The notes under the pieces are model-generated. The model was not told the origin of the DNA and did not search any database. It saw only the letters and a program-made list of their open reading frames with translations. 64,000 bases of DNA from Branchiostoma lanceolatum (lineage: Eukaryota > Chordata > Leptocardii > Amphioxiformes > Branchiostomatidae), in assembly GCF_035083965.1 (NCBI RefSeq), contig NC_089724.1, positions 19,610,974-19,674,973 of the forward strand. Direction: 5' to 3'. The translations under genes and the position numbers were made by a program. Positions 1 to 13,400 of the stretch are shown here, one piece after another. Numbering within the stretch: position 1 is the first letter of the stretch; each line of letters begins with the position of its first letter.

Positions 1-1234
1 TTCTGGGATGATTTTGGGGGGGGACCCAATAAATAGAATACTCCTTTTGTGGCTTGCTTCTGTGCTATTTCTTAACGCCCAAAATATAAAATGATGATGC
101 AGATGTGCTAATATGGGGAAGTAAATGTCAATTTCAACTTCACTAAACAGAATGGTTTTCTCCAGAATATTTCAAGTTTTACCCCCTGAAATCGCTTAGG
201 GCACCGCATCTGGCATCTGGCGCTTCAGCCCGAGCGCATTTTGCCCCTACACACTGTCGCCCTTGGGACCAGGCTGTGGCGGGAGCGGAAAATTTGCTTC
301 AGACAGCTACAGTGTTAATCACAACAATTTGTCTCAAGCGAGGGTCCTCTGTGTAGACTGACCTAGAAAAGTCACATAGGCCATGTCTCCCCTTTCTTCA
401 ATACTGTGCAGCAATTTGACCACAAAACATTGCTTCAATCGAGGAGTAACCATCTTTGTAGTGTTGTTTTTTTCTCTTGACTGGAAAAATACATGTACTG
501 CAGCTGTAGTTCACAAACATTTTTATTTACATACAGACAAATACCTGTTGTCTTCACCACAATCTACACCCACACTTTTACACATGGAGCTTGTATATAT
601 AAAGTCATTAGAAATATGTGTGGCTAATTCTGTTATACTAAAGGTCCTATATTAGTTATATAATGAAGTATCTTGGTTCTTGAACAATGATAAAGTCTTA
701 CTTATAAGATCCATATCCACACAGTCAAAAGTTACACCATGTAAGGACAGTAAAGAGAGGTTATTTTGTGTCTAAAATGTTACCTTCTTGAGAAAGACAA
801 CCAAAGTTTAGAAATCAAATATTTACACAGAGTTACACAGATGTATTCAAGACTAGGTTTTATAGACCTGTGGACGTTTTACATCCTTGAAACAAGTTTG
901 CAACAAAGTAATGAACAGGAAATATTTACAGGTTACAACATTATACATGTAATTAATAGTACAAAACAATATGTTATAATGATAAGCTACAGTCATTATG
1001 TGTCAACAATTCAGCTAATATTATAGATGGCCAGTTCATTACTGGAATAATTGTAGCAACAATACATTGATGGCAGTTTGTCTAAAAGTACAATCATCAC
1101 AATATCAAGTAGCTAATATTAATAAATCTGATAGTCGACTGTATTCTGAAGTATAAACAAAAAGAACAGAACAGTGCAAGCAAGTTAGAATCTTCTTCAG
1201 AGCTTTCTGTGAACTGATTTACGCTATATCTTAC
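1..1234. other. Non-coding flank, 3' side of minus-strand gene
   Basis: I see no credible coding exon here. It is probably the 3' UTR and downstream region of the minus-strand gene that ends at 1235. A TTTATT at about 523 reads AATAAA on the minus strand and could be its polyadenylation signal. Two TACATGTA octamers lie at about 489 and 953. Confidence 0.4.
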
Positions 1235-2304
1235 TTAGAAGAATTTATGGTCCATGTACGGAACCCTAGGTAAATTTGGGTACAGCTGGCGAACCTGGCC
1301 TATGACACAGTCTGGCATGATCTCTCTGACACTCTCCTTACCAGGACTGTGTCTACCACGAACCCAGCAGTTGTTGTCGTCTAAACCATCCAGGTATGCT
1401 TGCCACAGTCTATTCTTTTTGTCTAAATACCTTGAGTCATACCATGCACAGCGGTCACTCAGTAATTTCCAATACTTTTTGTACAGATTCTTACGAACTG
1501 CCGAGTTGTTGTTACTAGGCGGGTTTCCAATCCCCAGCCATCTCTGAGGTCTAGCTGTGATACATGGATCACAGAAGCAGTGCTGGCATTCTGTGGCCGA
1601 TCTAGGTTGGTTGGATGTGGACATGGTTGGCTGGAAGACATGTAGAGACACAGTCATATTATTGAAGATGTCTTGGATCAAACTCACCTTCCTAAACATT
1701 TTTTTGTACATAGCAATGGCCAGTCACCACTGACATGACAGATGCCTCAGAATGAGGAATACTGTGCTACATCAAGAATTGCATTTACCTCAGGCTGATT
1801 TTGTGAAACTGCTGTGGCCTCAGCTGGGTCTGGAGTTGGTTGGCTCTGTGTCAGTGTACTATCCTGATCTTGACCTGGAGCTGACTGTACGTGATCTTGT
1901 CCCTCTGTCTCCTTGAACACAAGACACATGGCATACTATTATTAGGGAAAGTTGTTATATAATGATTCTGTGTAATAGTCCATTTTTCCTGGGATCTAGG
2001 AACAAGTTCTCTTTTCAAATGTAAAACATATCAAAGAACTCCAAGATATGGCAAAAGAAATTCATAACAAACTTTGTCATCATGATTTTTTAGAACATCT
2101 ACTAACCGGGATGTCTTCATCTCTGCATGATCGCCGTGTTTTCTTCCTGGCTGGCTGGTTGCCTGCTGACCCTCTGTCAGTTGAAGGAGTGGGGTAAGGG
2201 TGTTCAATCAGATCCCATCCACTGTGCCCAAACAGGGCCCGAATGACCATTTCCTGCTCTTCAGTGACTTCTAGGCACCAAAACTTTGTGGTATTCTCAG
2301 CCAT
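1235..2304 (-). CDS. Uncharacterised 238-aa Cys-containing protein, divergent partner of the transposase-like gene
   Basis: Three exons join in frame at phase 0: 2304-2107 (66 codons, starts MAENTTKFWC), 1911-1789 (41 codons, Gln/Pro/Thr-rich linker) and 1630-1235 (131 residues plus stop). All junctions are GT-AG. The N-terminal exon ends in a basic patch (ARKKTRRSCR). The third exon carries a compact domain with ECQHCFCDPC, then WLGIGNPP, a basic and aromatic stretch (RKNLYKKYWKLL), REIMPDCV, and a terminus reading VRQLYPNLPRVPYMDHKFF. The spaced Cys/His could bind zinc; this is inference. From memory, similar C-terminal domains recur in uncharacterised proteins of lancelets, corals and fish, but I cannot name a family. 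Its start is only 220 bp from that of the divergent plus-strand gene, so shared regulation is likely. The exon model is good; the function is unknown. Confidence 0.65.
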
Positions 2305-2524
2305 TTTTGCCCTTTGTGCAGTGTTCTTGAGTTGACCTCAGTTAGAGTGCCCGCCCACAAGGGAAATGACCAAATACAGCCAGTGCTCACTCGGGTTCAC
2401 AGTGTGCTCCTAGTACATGTACATGTGTAACCCTAGAAGGCATCATTCTGGGGCTACTTACATGTATCTCCCAAAGGCTTACAGCGCGCGCCTATTTCAA
2501 ACCGTCAAATGGTAAGGCAGAAAC
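2305..2524. promoter_or_regulatory. Shared 220-bp divergent promoter interval
   Basis: This interval separates the start codons of two head-to-head genes, so it must hold both 5' UTRs and probably a bidirectional promoter. It contains a double palindrome (ACATGTACATGT near 2416) and another TACATGTA near 2459. No clear TATA box is seen. Confidence 0.45.
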
Positions 2525-5500
2525 ATGGAGGTACCTGCTACACCTTCATGTTCTGATCAGTCTATTCCACAACCTCTCTGCTATCGCGATCCAAATGCAC
2601 TACCGAGAAGGCCAAGGCCGTCTGATGCCCCAGCAGCCAAGAAGGCCAGAAATGATGCCTATCGAGCCAAGAAGAAGGAAAATCGGGCCAGTTTGTCCCA
2701 AGAAGAGTTGGCAGCTTCCAAACAGGATGGCAAGGTAACTTTCACTGCACCAAATCTCGTGGAGAAGAACAAGCTCATGACAATGATGCATAACATCAAG
2801 GCCAACATCGGACCATCCCGGTCATCGCAGGAAAGGAATTTTGCAGTCCTGAAGGAGGTGTTCACATTCTACATCCAGCATCATTCTCCAAGCACCTTCA
2901 GTCAGATGGCAGAGGGTGGGGCCTCTCCATCATTCCCATCCATGGAGATGAAGAAGGAGGACAGCACACAGCAAATCGTTTTGCTGACTCCAAAGAAGGT
3001 GACTGACCTCCTTGCTCTCACGGAGGTGCACTTGCGCACATGCAGAGGAAGTGTCCACATGGAGGAGGATATTGGGATGGATGGGCATGTGGGAATATGC
3101 ACCTTCCTTTGCACTGCATGCCCTTGGTCGGGACGGTGGAACACCTCGCCAAAGTTACCTAACAACCGCTTCCTTGTGAATGACAGGTGAGTCTTTTTTA
3201 GACAAATGACTACCGGGTATATGTCATGGATAGTAGCACTGAAGACGTAAAATCAATCAATTTACAACTTTCCTTTGGTCTCTATGGATGTGGAGGTTAT
3301 TTCAAGTCAACTTTTTTTCAAACATTTAATCTGAATACAATTTATCTCTTGTAGGATGCTCCATGGAAGTTTTACCAGCGGCATACTGACGATTCAGTAT
3401 GAAAAACTCTGCTCCGCAGCAAACATCGGCGTGGTAAAAGAAGAGGACAAGAATGTTGGTAAGAACATAATTCATAATACAACATCAATACTGCTAGTGA
3501 AAATCTTTATCCTGCATGGGTTAGTAATGCGAGAGATTATCCATATGTACTGTCAGGATTAACCGTGAGAATTTGAACAGTATTTCTTTTTATCACTTCC
3601 TTAGTACTGGATGAATACAAAGTGGTCGTAGAGGAGCTGGCAGCAGAATCCATGGATAATGCACTGGAAGAGGTATGTGGTACTATATCATTGATTTTTC
3701 CCTTTATAAACTTTATTCTATTCCTTCATCCAAATGAAAGGAAAAGGAATTTTTGCTTCTTGTTTTTGCTGTTCTGAAATGCAGCATTGCCATAGTCTAC
3801 TACATTTCTAAGTCACTCTGCTTTTTTTGTCTGTAGAACTGGGAGGCTCAAAAGTCAGACGGTGAATGAATGAATGTAAAGTGTAAAGCTGACTGTCATC
3901 TGTCTGGACTGTATAGAAATCATCATATCTTGTAATCACTGATAAAAGGGAATATAAGATTCTAAAGGAACTTGCGACAACTGTGATTTGATTGACATAT
4001 CAATTATTCATCTATCTTAGGAAATCACTGGGAGCGTCCTTGCAGAAGATGATGAAAACTTCCATGGGATAAAAGTCCTGTCTGATGCCCGCCACTGTTG
4101 GCGCAAGAACGCCTACAATTCTGATGTCGTCTTTCTGGGTCACATGTGAGTAAAGCTAATTAATAGTCACTATAATTCAATATAAAAAGCTACACGAAAA
4201 AAAATTATCATGTACTTTAGTTTGTTTAGATTTGGAAAGCTTATAATATAATGTAATTGAACTTCAGGAGTTTTAGGCCTCAGACACAGAGGGTTTACAT
4301 TTTGTGATTTTTTTTTTGTATTGCTGTTGGTCTAGAACACACAGGGTGATCCGCCATGTTCTCGTGACTAAGGAGGACGAGCCAGTGTCACAGAACCATG
4401 AGACATTTGGAACAAGGCGGTTCTATGAGTGGGCTGATGCCAGAGGTATGCAACATTTCCAGTATGTATACCATAAGTATGGTAAATGAAGAAATGAAAG
4501 TTTGAACAATGAACAATGTGACAAGAAGAGTCGTACATTTACATACATCAATGATTGTGTATACAGGGCTTAGCATCCATCTGCATGGCCACGACAGAAA
4601 CATGTCCGTGAACAGTTTGGTGAAGGAACGGCAGTACACAGACAATGGCAACGACACATGGCATGGTATGTTACTCATCTTTTATTTCTGGTAACTTTGG
4701 CAATTCGTTTTGTTATTTTATGAGCCTTTGAACAAGAATTAGGATTTTACTAATGCCACTGGACTGACCCATTCCATTATACCTTTAGCTACGAAGAACT
4801 TGGCAAAATCCTTTGCTAAGGTAGCCAAGGGGACAATTGTCAATCGTGGAAGGACCTGGCACCCGGAACTCTCTGACAAAGGTTTGTGGATTATACCTTA
4901 GAACTTGCATTATCTGCCCTATACATTGTATATGAGTATGACTGTGTAACCACTCACTCCGTGTTTGGGAGGAATTACAGATTATAACGGGCCCCCTGTC
5001 ATATCTAGCGGTATTTTTATTAGATGCATCGTTGAAGGTGTTGAAATTGAACATATGCTGTGTTATATGATTGCAGGTGCAGGTGTGAAAACACACTTCT
5101 ACTGGTCAATGAAAACCTGCAACGGTGACCCAGATCTTCTGCAGTCTCGTCTGGACAACATTGTCAGGCACTACCAGGTAACTTGAGATACGTAAGACTA
5201 TACAGAGGTGTTCCAATTTTATGGCCAGCAAAAGTCTGCTCACTGTACTTGTTGAAAACAGCTAGGGCACTTTCCTCAGTACTGTGAACTGTATGTACTC
5301 ACAGTACACAGTGCCTGTCAGGACAACTCGTCAGATGTCTGAGTGTGATACTAGCTGGTAGAAATTCTTTTCTATTATTTCCAGCAATGAAATACATGTC
5401 ACGTCTCTTTTCAGAATGACCACCGGAACTGCTTTGCAGGGAATGGCCAGTACAGGGGAGCCAGGTGTAGGACGGACCCAAACTACCTGCCACAACGAAC

Positions 5501-6127
5501 CACACTGAGAGATCCTGTAGCTATACAGCTCATGACGCAATGGATAAGAGACACACAGATCTACAAAAATCCTCTGGACTATGCACACGTAAGGGAATTC
5601 ACAGTTTCACATGGATGATTTGCTTTTATGAGTACACGTGTGTTGCAGAAAAAAATGTGAAAGCAAAATGTAAAGTCTTCAATTTTATATTCCAGTGTGT
5701 AGACACCCACTACGTGGAGTCCTTCAACAATAGCTTGCTCCAATACCACGACAAGCGAATTGTGTTTGGAAAGGACCAGTATTCCATGCGCAGCTACCTC
5801 GCCGTCCTGGACTGGGTAAGACTTTAAAAATGTTTTTGTGTGAATGAAACAGATATAATGCTGGAGGTAACGTGTTATATTATAATATTTCTGATTAGAG
5901 TAAAAGGACAATATTTCTGTACCAGATATTCCCTCTTGTTCATTCTTCCTATTATTACATTGCAGAATGAACATGTTGACAGAGAATATACATCCATAAC
6001 AAGGAGACAATCTGCCACCAACCCCAGAGCTGTGGAGGGGCACAAAGTTCTCAAGAGGAAAGGCAACAACTTCAAGGCCACCATCTGGGACACTTTCATG
6101 GACACAATCTTCCCTGCCGTCAACTGA
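2525..6127 (+). CDS. Intron-rich DDE-transposase-like protein of about 605 aa
   Basis: Eleven exons join in one frame: 2525-3186, 3355-3458, 3605-3672, 4021-4145, 4336-4445, 4567-4665, 4789-4881, 5077-5177, 5415-5588, 5696-5815 and 5966-6127 (606 codons with stop). The N-terminus is basic (AAKKARNDAYRAKKKENRA). A Cys cluster follows (C173, C192, C196, C199). The rest carries blocks VLSDARHCWRKNA (D300), HGHDRNMSVN (D366), GNDTWHATKN (D386), KTHFYWSMKTCNGDP, CVDTHYVESFNN (E520) and LDWNEHVDREYTS. Ordered Asp, Asp and Glu in such blocks, with the Glu in a VESFNN motif, resemble RNase-H-fold DDE transposases; this is inference. From memory, related uncharacterised proteins are common in corals, fish and lancelets. 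I see no flanking terminal inverted repeats, and eleven clean exons argue for a host-type gene or an intron-bearing element. AATAAA at 6661 is a likely polyadenylation signal. Confidence 0.75.
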
Positions 6128-7497
6128 TCAATATCTTTTTACCGTTTCTTCCCTATTTGCATAGCAATTCATATCTTTATGGAAAACAGGTTGAGTAATT
6201 GTTTTTGGCTGATCAAATTTGTTTGTATTTTTTTGTGTGAGTTTAGGATTCAGTCATTGAATCACTATATCTTTTTCTTATTTCATGAATGTTGAGACAC
6301 TGATTATATATTTATGTATTAGGCCAGATTGTTTGTCACCTCTCATAATTCTTATGGAAGAGGTGGGTATAACGTTTATGATAGTCTGATTGTCAGGATT
6401 TGGAATTGTGTTACTTTTTTTGGCCCATGGTACATTCTAGGTTACTATCATGATACTTTAGAAATGGAGATTATTTCAGGGGCTATAATGATTTTTTTTC
6501 TAAATGAAACATATGAAGTAACAGGATTGGCTCTATGATTTACAACATGACTACATGAAGAATAACCTTGTCTAGATTTGGAAGTGTGTGCCTTTAGTAT
6601 TACTATTGGAACTATGTCTGTTTCAATCATGTGTGTAAATAGAAACTGCCAATGTTTGTAAATAAATCACTGTGCAATCTTGCCTTGCTAATCATGTATT
6701 CAGCTTCCTGAATTGTTCAGGATGACACATTGACCATGTCTCAAACTCCTATACTTCTCACAAAGTGTCGATATTAGAGCTATGTTATACTGGTAAGATC
6801 AAATGCATAGATAGAGGGCACAGTGTCAGCGCATAGGCGAATATATGTATTCAAGTACAAGTGTTATGTCAATGGTTTATGCTTATCTAGCATTCTTCTA
6901 CACAAGGCTGTGTAGAACTTCTCTTATTGCTGTACAGTTATGGTATACGTATCGTATCAAATAAAGAAACACATTTCTGTTACTGGTAGGCCTTTTTTTA
7001 CACACGCAGCCGTGTTGGTACATCAGTCTGTAGGTCTAGCTGCAACTGGCCTCTTTACCACAGTCCCAGAGCACAGATAGAATTTCCACTTTACCAACAG
7101 CCACCGGCCAGGCAAGTCAGCCTGAGGTCTCTTGCAGGGTTGGGGATTAGCAATTACTATGCCTGTCAATTAAACATTTTGTCTCAGCCTGAGCGCAAGA
7201 TTCGGGTTTAATTAACGTTAACCTTATAGAGATTAGTCCATGCGAATTAGCGCTCCCCTAAAACAATAAACCAAATTGGTCCAAATAATAGTCCAAACTC
7301 CGGTAAGGTTTTAAAATCATTGTTTGATCACAACTAACAGACATGGCGGAACATTTGCAAACGTTACTTTATCCGTCTGTTTACACTGCTGAAGTTCTAA
7401 CCTTCATTCATAGGTGGCGCTCGTGCGAGATTTGAATTTAAAAAACATATCCGTCTCGCGAGACTTGAACCAGCTGATCGGCAACACTATCGGCAAC
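6128..7497. other. 3' UTR and intergenic stretch
   Basis: The first part is AT-rich 3' UTR with AATAAA at 6661 and again at 6960. The rest shows no coding exon up to the ATG of the SWIB gene at 7498. Confidence 0.5.
7454..7463. promoter_or_regulatory. TCTCGCGAGA core-promoter palindrome
   Basis: An exact TCTCGCGAGA lies 34 bp upstream of the ATG at 7498. In vertebrates this palindrome marks TATA-less housekeeping promoters. No TATA box is visible, which suits a housekeeping chromatin gene. A near copy (CTCGCGAGA) is at 63573. Confidence 0.5.
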
Positions 7498-10400
7498 ATG
7501 GCTGACATTTCGGAAGGCCAGATACGTGAGAGCATCGCAGGTATGCAGACGTTCCTTTACCGACGAACCAACTTAGCGAAAATTTCTTGATGAGTTCGAC
7601 ACTAATAAACTCAAGGCACGATTTGGTGTCGTATCGAGATGAGGGTTTGCGTGAGAGGGGGGTGGCGTGAGGAGAAACTCAGCACGTGTGGAGAGGTGAT
7701 GGTTTTGGGAGGGGTTCGAATTCTACGCAGACAGGACATATGTGGCAGGCCCTGGGTGGGGGATCCGACAAATTTTATGACAATTTATTCTGTACCGGAA
7801 TTAAACGTCATGGAAACCCGTCGACGTTCTGTCGGCACACTTTTAAAACAACTGTACAGATATTCAATATGCAGCACAACACGTAAACGTTTCCAAACCA
7901 CAGTTCCCGTCCATCTATGTGTTTTTGTTTTATATCCCAGTCTGTTCCCAAATTTCGAGGTAGGGAGGGGCTAATCTCCGAGCAGATCTATCAGTGGCAA
8001 TGACAGTATCCAACGGGCAAAAGTAGCATAATTCTATTGGCCTCTGCTGTCATTGCCACCGTGACCGATAAATCTGCTTGAAGATTAATGAGGGGTCTGA
8101 GGAACGGACATGGAGAGGTGTGAAGATGTGCCAAATTTTTGCACATTGAAGATTATGAAAATTCATAAGATATTTGACATTACAAGACAATAATGCACAA
8201 ACCCTTGACCAAATTATGGTTTTCTCTGGTTCGTCCCTGATGGGAACCCACACATGTCTGCACCCAAGAGTAAGTTTAGCAATTCAACAATATTTTCTCG
8301 AAATTAGCAGATTCTTAAGATTAAGATTCTTAAATATCAATTATAAGGAATTTCCTTCAATCTATGATCTAAAGCAAAACAAGTGCCTAAATTTCCCTCG
8401 ATCACATGTCAGTTGTTTTTTATTGATCAGTATTATTGTAGTTCACTCACCATACCGTAGGAATGGATAGAGTGAAATATTTTGTTTTTGTCAGGTTTCT
8501 CCTGTCTTTTCAGTTATTCCACTCCCAAATACCCCCAAACTTTTTTTCATTTTTTGAAACAGACCTTAAAAACATTTTTATGAAGTTTTTTTGTTGTTGA
8601 ATTTTTAGGCAAATTGACCTGGAATTTGATATAAGGGTGCCTTGAACATGTACCCATGTGACTTAAGTCACATATTTGCTATACACCACTTCAAAATGAT
8701 TCATTTTGGAGACTTTTGGGCCTATTTCCAGACCAAGCCCTATCCCGGTTCCACGTTCAATCTAAGGTTTGGTCCGTCTGCCGTTGGCCAACAAACAAGT
8801 GTTTCATTCGGGTTACCTGAGGTCATGTTGCATTAGATGTAATTTTTGGATGGCCCATTTCTGCAAAACGTCCAATGGGGAGTGCGTGAAATATGCTGTA
8901 TTTGCTTGCGTGCAAATGGCAGCCTTTCTACTTTATTTAGGGTTATGTAGATGATACCTGATCATTTGTTATAATCATGCATCTGTGCAACAAGGACCAT
9001 GATTTTGACTGGATTGGTGAAATTATCCTGCCAACGTCAGACACTGTGTTGTCGGGAATTTCGGATCTTGTTTTGTGACACATTTTCATACTGTAAATAC
9101 AGAAATGTTTGCGGTGGTTTTATGTTCGCGGTCTTGTAGAGAACTCCTCACCGTGAACTTATACCACCACAAAAAGTGTTTCCATTATGTGACTGTAGCG
9201 CTATTATTGTTTCAAACGTGAACTTAAAACCATCGTGAGTACTCGTTTTTCTCTCTACCATAAAATTGAATCCCAGCAAACTTAAATCCATTTAAAGTAT
9301 TCAGCTCTGGTGTTTGGCCTTTGAATGTAGGATCATGACAAATTTGGTATCTTGTAAAGAGCAATAGATAAGCTTTCCAATGATACATAATTCTATACAA
9401 TTGACAAAGTAAAAACAAAGAAATGATTGAACAAATTTATGTTTTCAAACTTCTTGCGCTGACGGTAGGTATGTTAGTGGTATTGAATCTCATGACATTT
9501 TAGCTTCAAACTCCTTGACGAATGACTTACTATCCTTCAGAAATCTTGAAACATGGTGACCTGACCACCTTGACATCCAAGTCAGTACGGAAGATGCTGG
9601 AAAACAAGTTTGAAGTGGAGCTGACTGAGAGGTGAGTCATGGAGGCGAGCGGTACCAGATAGATTATGTCTGATAGATAAATGAAAGTCAGGGAGAAAAT
9701 GACTAGGAAAATTAAAAAGACACTCAAGGAAAAGAAATACATAATTTTTTATTGGATGTTACTTGAAAACTTGTCTTCAGCATATGTTTATTCCAAACGT
9801 TGATTTACTGTTACAAGCCTGAAGGTACACTATTGCATGCAATGATTGCAGGAGTTATTTCTCCTTGTGTGCCCCCCTCCCCTACAGAAAGAAGGAGATA
9901 GACAACATGCTGATGGCCATGATCGAGGCTAAACAGGAGGAGGAGAACGGACAACACAGTGACTCATCAGATGACTCGGTAAGGCTCTTTACGTCTTGGT
10001 CAGATTGTCTCCATCCCCACCAGCTTCATTGCAAACAGCTCAACTGTCCCTTCCACCTCTATTCTGACCACTCCCCTTTGTGATTCCGTATTTCTACACA
10101 TTACATGTACAACAGTCTGTGATACACAGCACAGTGTATCAACTCTAACTGAGCTGGTTGATAAACCTCAGCCAGTTGTTTCCACTTGTAAACCAGATTC
10201 TCGCAGCCATATAAGTTGGACAGGCATCATTCTTTGTAAACTGATCATTTATTGTAAAAGGATAGAAACTTGACAGTACATGTACTTGAAATTGTGAGCA
10301 GAAGTGAGGTGGTTAGTTGTTTCTGTTCTCATTTTTGTTGTTACATCAATCCTTCCATTGCTTGTGACAATGTAGATATTAAACCTCATGTCTTGATTTA

Positions 10401-13400
10401 TTGCACTCTGCGTATCCAAAGAGATCAGTTAGCATATTTATTGTTCTTCTGAAGGAAAATATTCCAGAGAGAGACTGGAGAGGAAAATCAGAAGAAAGGA
10501 AGCTTTGCTCAATAGGGGATATTTGACACTTGTTCTTGTGTTGAAATGTTTGCCTTATACTGCTAAAAGAAATTTTAGATATCAGCCCAGCAGGTGCAGG
10601 TAACGTTAGAACTGTAAAATTAAGCAGGAATTTATGAAAGAAACTACACTGTATCTTCTAAATTGCGCTCAAACTGCTCTAATTGCAAGGCCAGATGGCT
10701 GAAGCCTACAGGCTCTTGTTACCGTACCAACGGTCGGTGCCGTAGGTAAAGTGCTTGGTCATGTCAGGGGAGTATTTGCTGGCAGGTGGGGTGCGACCCA
10801 TGGTCTCTGCCAGGGTGCGGGTGAAGTGCGGGGCGTTCCCACAGCACAGACCCACGTACTGCACACCCAGCTCCTTGCAGCGCTGGCCGAAGTTAGCTAC
10901 CATGCTGCGGCCACACAGAAATTCATCCATGTCCACGATGAAGGCTTTAGAACCTAAACAGAGGGAAACTGGTCAGTTGTTTGAACAAAAGGCATCTTAA
11001 TAAACTATCATGGCAAATCCTTGCCTCGGGTCATAGTGACATCGGTAAACAAACAAGAACCCATTAAGACATTGCAGTCCCCATTGTATGAGACGTAAAA
11101 ATATGTGCAATGCAGTTTTCATTCACTTTTGATAAAGAGTAAAGGTGCATCACCAGGTCAAGTTAGACTTTGCCATAATAATGTGTCCTAGATGAACTGA
11201 AATATAATCATTGCAGTGCAGTGTGAACCATACAGAATGAAAATTGATGCTAAGATTTAAGAAGACTGCAGGAAGGTAGCATTACTCACCTTTGTGGCTG
11301 ATCAGTGAGTGCATGGTTGGCTGTTGTTCATTGGTGCGGTACACAACGGGTAGGGCTGCAAATGGCACCTGTCAAAGAGGAAACAGCATCTTTATCTGGA
11401 GTTGGGACTGCTGAAGTTTTTGGAAGTCTTAGGAGTTCTTGATGGACAAAGTCTGTTTGTTCATTTGTTTGTTCCGCATTACAGGTATACAGCCTTTAGG
11501 TGTAATGCACCTGGTTTGTACAAAAGGTACAAGCTGTGTAACCCCAGAATGATAGGCTTGATCCACTCACACCGAGATGGACCACTACTCTTTTCAATAA
11601 GTGTGGTGGGTTCTTTTAACATACCTGGCTCGCCTCAAACATGGGACATCCGGATTTACGTCCCATCGGAGAGGACGTCCCTAACCAAAACTAGGTACTC
11701 ATTGAGTTGAATGAAAGCTTAAGCATCTATGATTTTCACCTTAACCTTGTTGACAACCTTCTCCATCAGTGGCAGCATGGTTGCAGGCCCACGTCCACAG
11801 TTAAGCCCCACAACTGCCGCTCCAGCCTCCTCCAGGGCTAGCATGGCCTCCTCCACAGTGTGGCCACACCAAAGCCCTTCCCTTGACACAGAGAAGGACA
11901 CCACAGCTGGAAGCCCTGTTAATGCGACAGGAAACTTTTTATTTCAATCCTTTACTTAGATAATCGTTACTTTAGGTACTAATGAATCATCTTTGTTAAG
12001 TGTTCCATTGAATTACAAGTCTCCAAGGAAAGGTGTACTAGATGAAAAGGAAAACATGCCTTAATTACCATTGCCGTACTGCTTGATACATTCAAGAGCC
12101 AGCAAGGCCTCTCCCAGGACATGGAATGTCTCTGCAACCATAAAGTCTGCCCCCTCAGCCACAGCCCACTCTGTCTGCTCCTGTGGACACACAAACATCA
12201 AGCTTGATTAGTGACTAGTTCTACCACTGTTGTTGATGTCTTATGTATTGTGAGGATTTTGACCATCATGATGGTCTTTGTCAAGTCAGCAACAAGAGGA
12301 ATTGATTCGTCTTTTGCTCAAGAAGATATTTATTTAGTACCTTGAAGATCTGCCTGCACTTGTCCAATGCCTGAGGATCGTCAGGTTTGTAACAGTTGGT
12401 GTTACAGATGTTCCCTGCCATCAGGGTCCCGGTTTCGTCTGCCACCTCCCGGGCCAGCTTCAGGGCTGTACGGTTAAACGTCTCCAGTTCATCCTCCCTC
12501 CCTACTGCCCGCAGGGTCTCTCTGTGTCCATAGTACTGTACAATAGGGAAGGAAAAGTCTGGCTTATCTACATGTAGGCTGCAGCCAATATAGATACAGT
12601 CAAACCTGCCTATAGCGGTCACTCAAGGGACTGGCCAAAATCGACCGCTATGGACAGGTGGCCGCTCTATAGAAACGGTTGATTTTGACCACGAACAATA
12701 AGTGCCACACTGAGAAACATTTATTCACATAATATACATGTACAGTGTACAGTCAAACTTGGTCTACCGACCACTTCCACAAGACGACGATCGGCTCAAG
12801 ATCTTGAAGATGACTGATTTCGGTCGGTCTCGATTTTTCCACAAGCATATTATTTAAGTCCAAGTCGATCCATCGATCCGCCCCCAAACCGGAGCACATG
12901 CGACTTAAAATGTTGCCGAAGACAACCGTGTCATTTTCAATTGCGCGGTGACATTATTTATCGGGAAAAAATTGCGGAATATCATGGTAAAATCAGCCTG
13001 TTTGGGTTGGATTCCTTGACGGTGTGGGAAAAACAAAATGGTGCTTGAGGTCATAGGGTCATTGGGATAGTCTACTGTAATGTAGGTGTGGGGTATGATT
13101 TTACTCTATATTAAATAGTACAATATGTAAACCTATTTCGTCAAAGAAGTTCTTTGAATAAAGAGAACACACAAACAAAGAATTGATGACTTTAAAACCT
13201 TTTTGTAGAGGATGAAAGGCGTCCGTATAATTTATAATAAAGTGCTCGCCCATGCTACTACTAGTGAAGTAACCCAAGTAAACAAAGCGTCGGCAACATG
13301 TACCGCGCGCAAGAGACTCTTTGTCTGCAAATTTCTGGCGTCTTAGCGGTTTTGGAAATTCAAAACCCTCACCAGGGGCCAAATAAAACCATAGGCAACA

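Noticed and set aside
3838-3867. Short exon-like segment after CTGTAG in the transposase-like gene, ending in TGA
   Set aside because: It would truncate the protein before the conserved blocks; skipping to 4021 keeps frame and motifs. It might be a rare alternative end.
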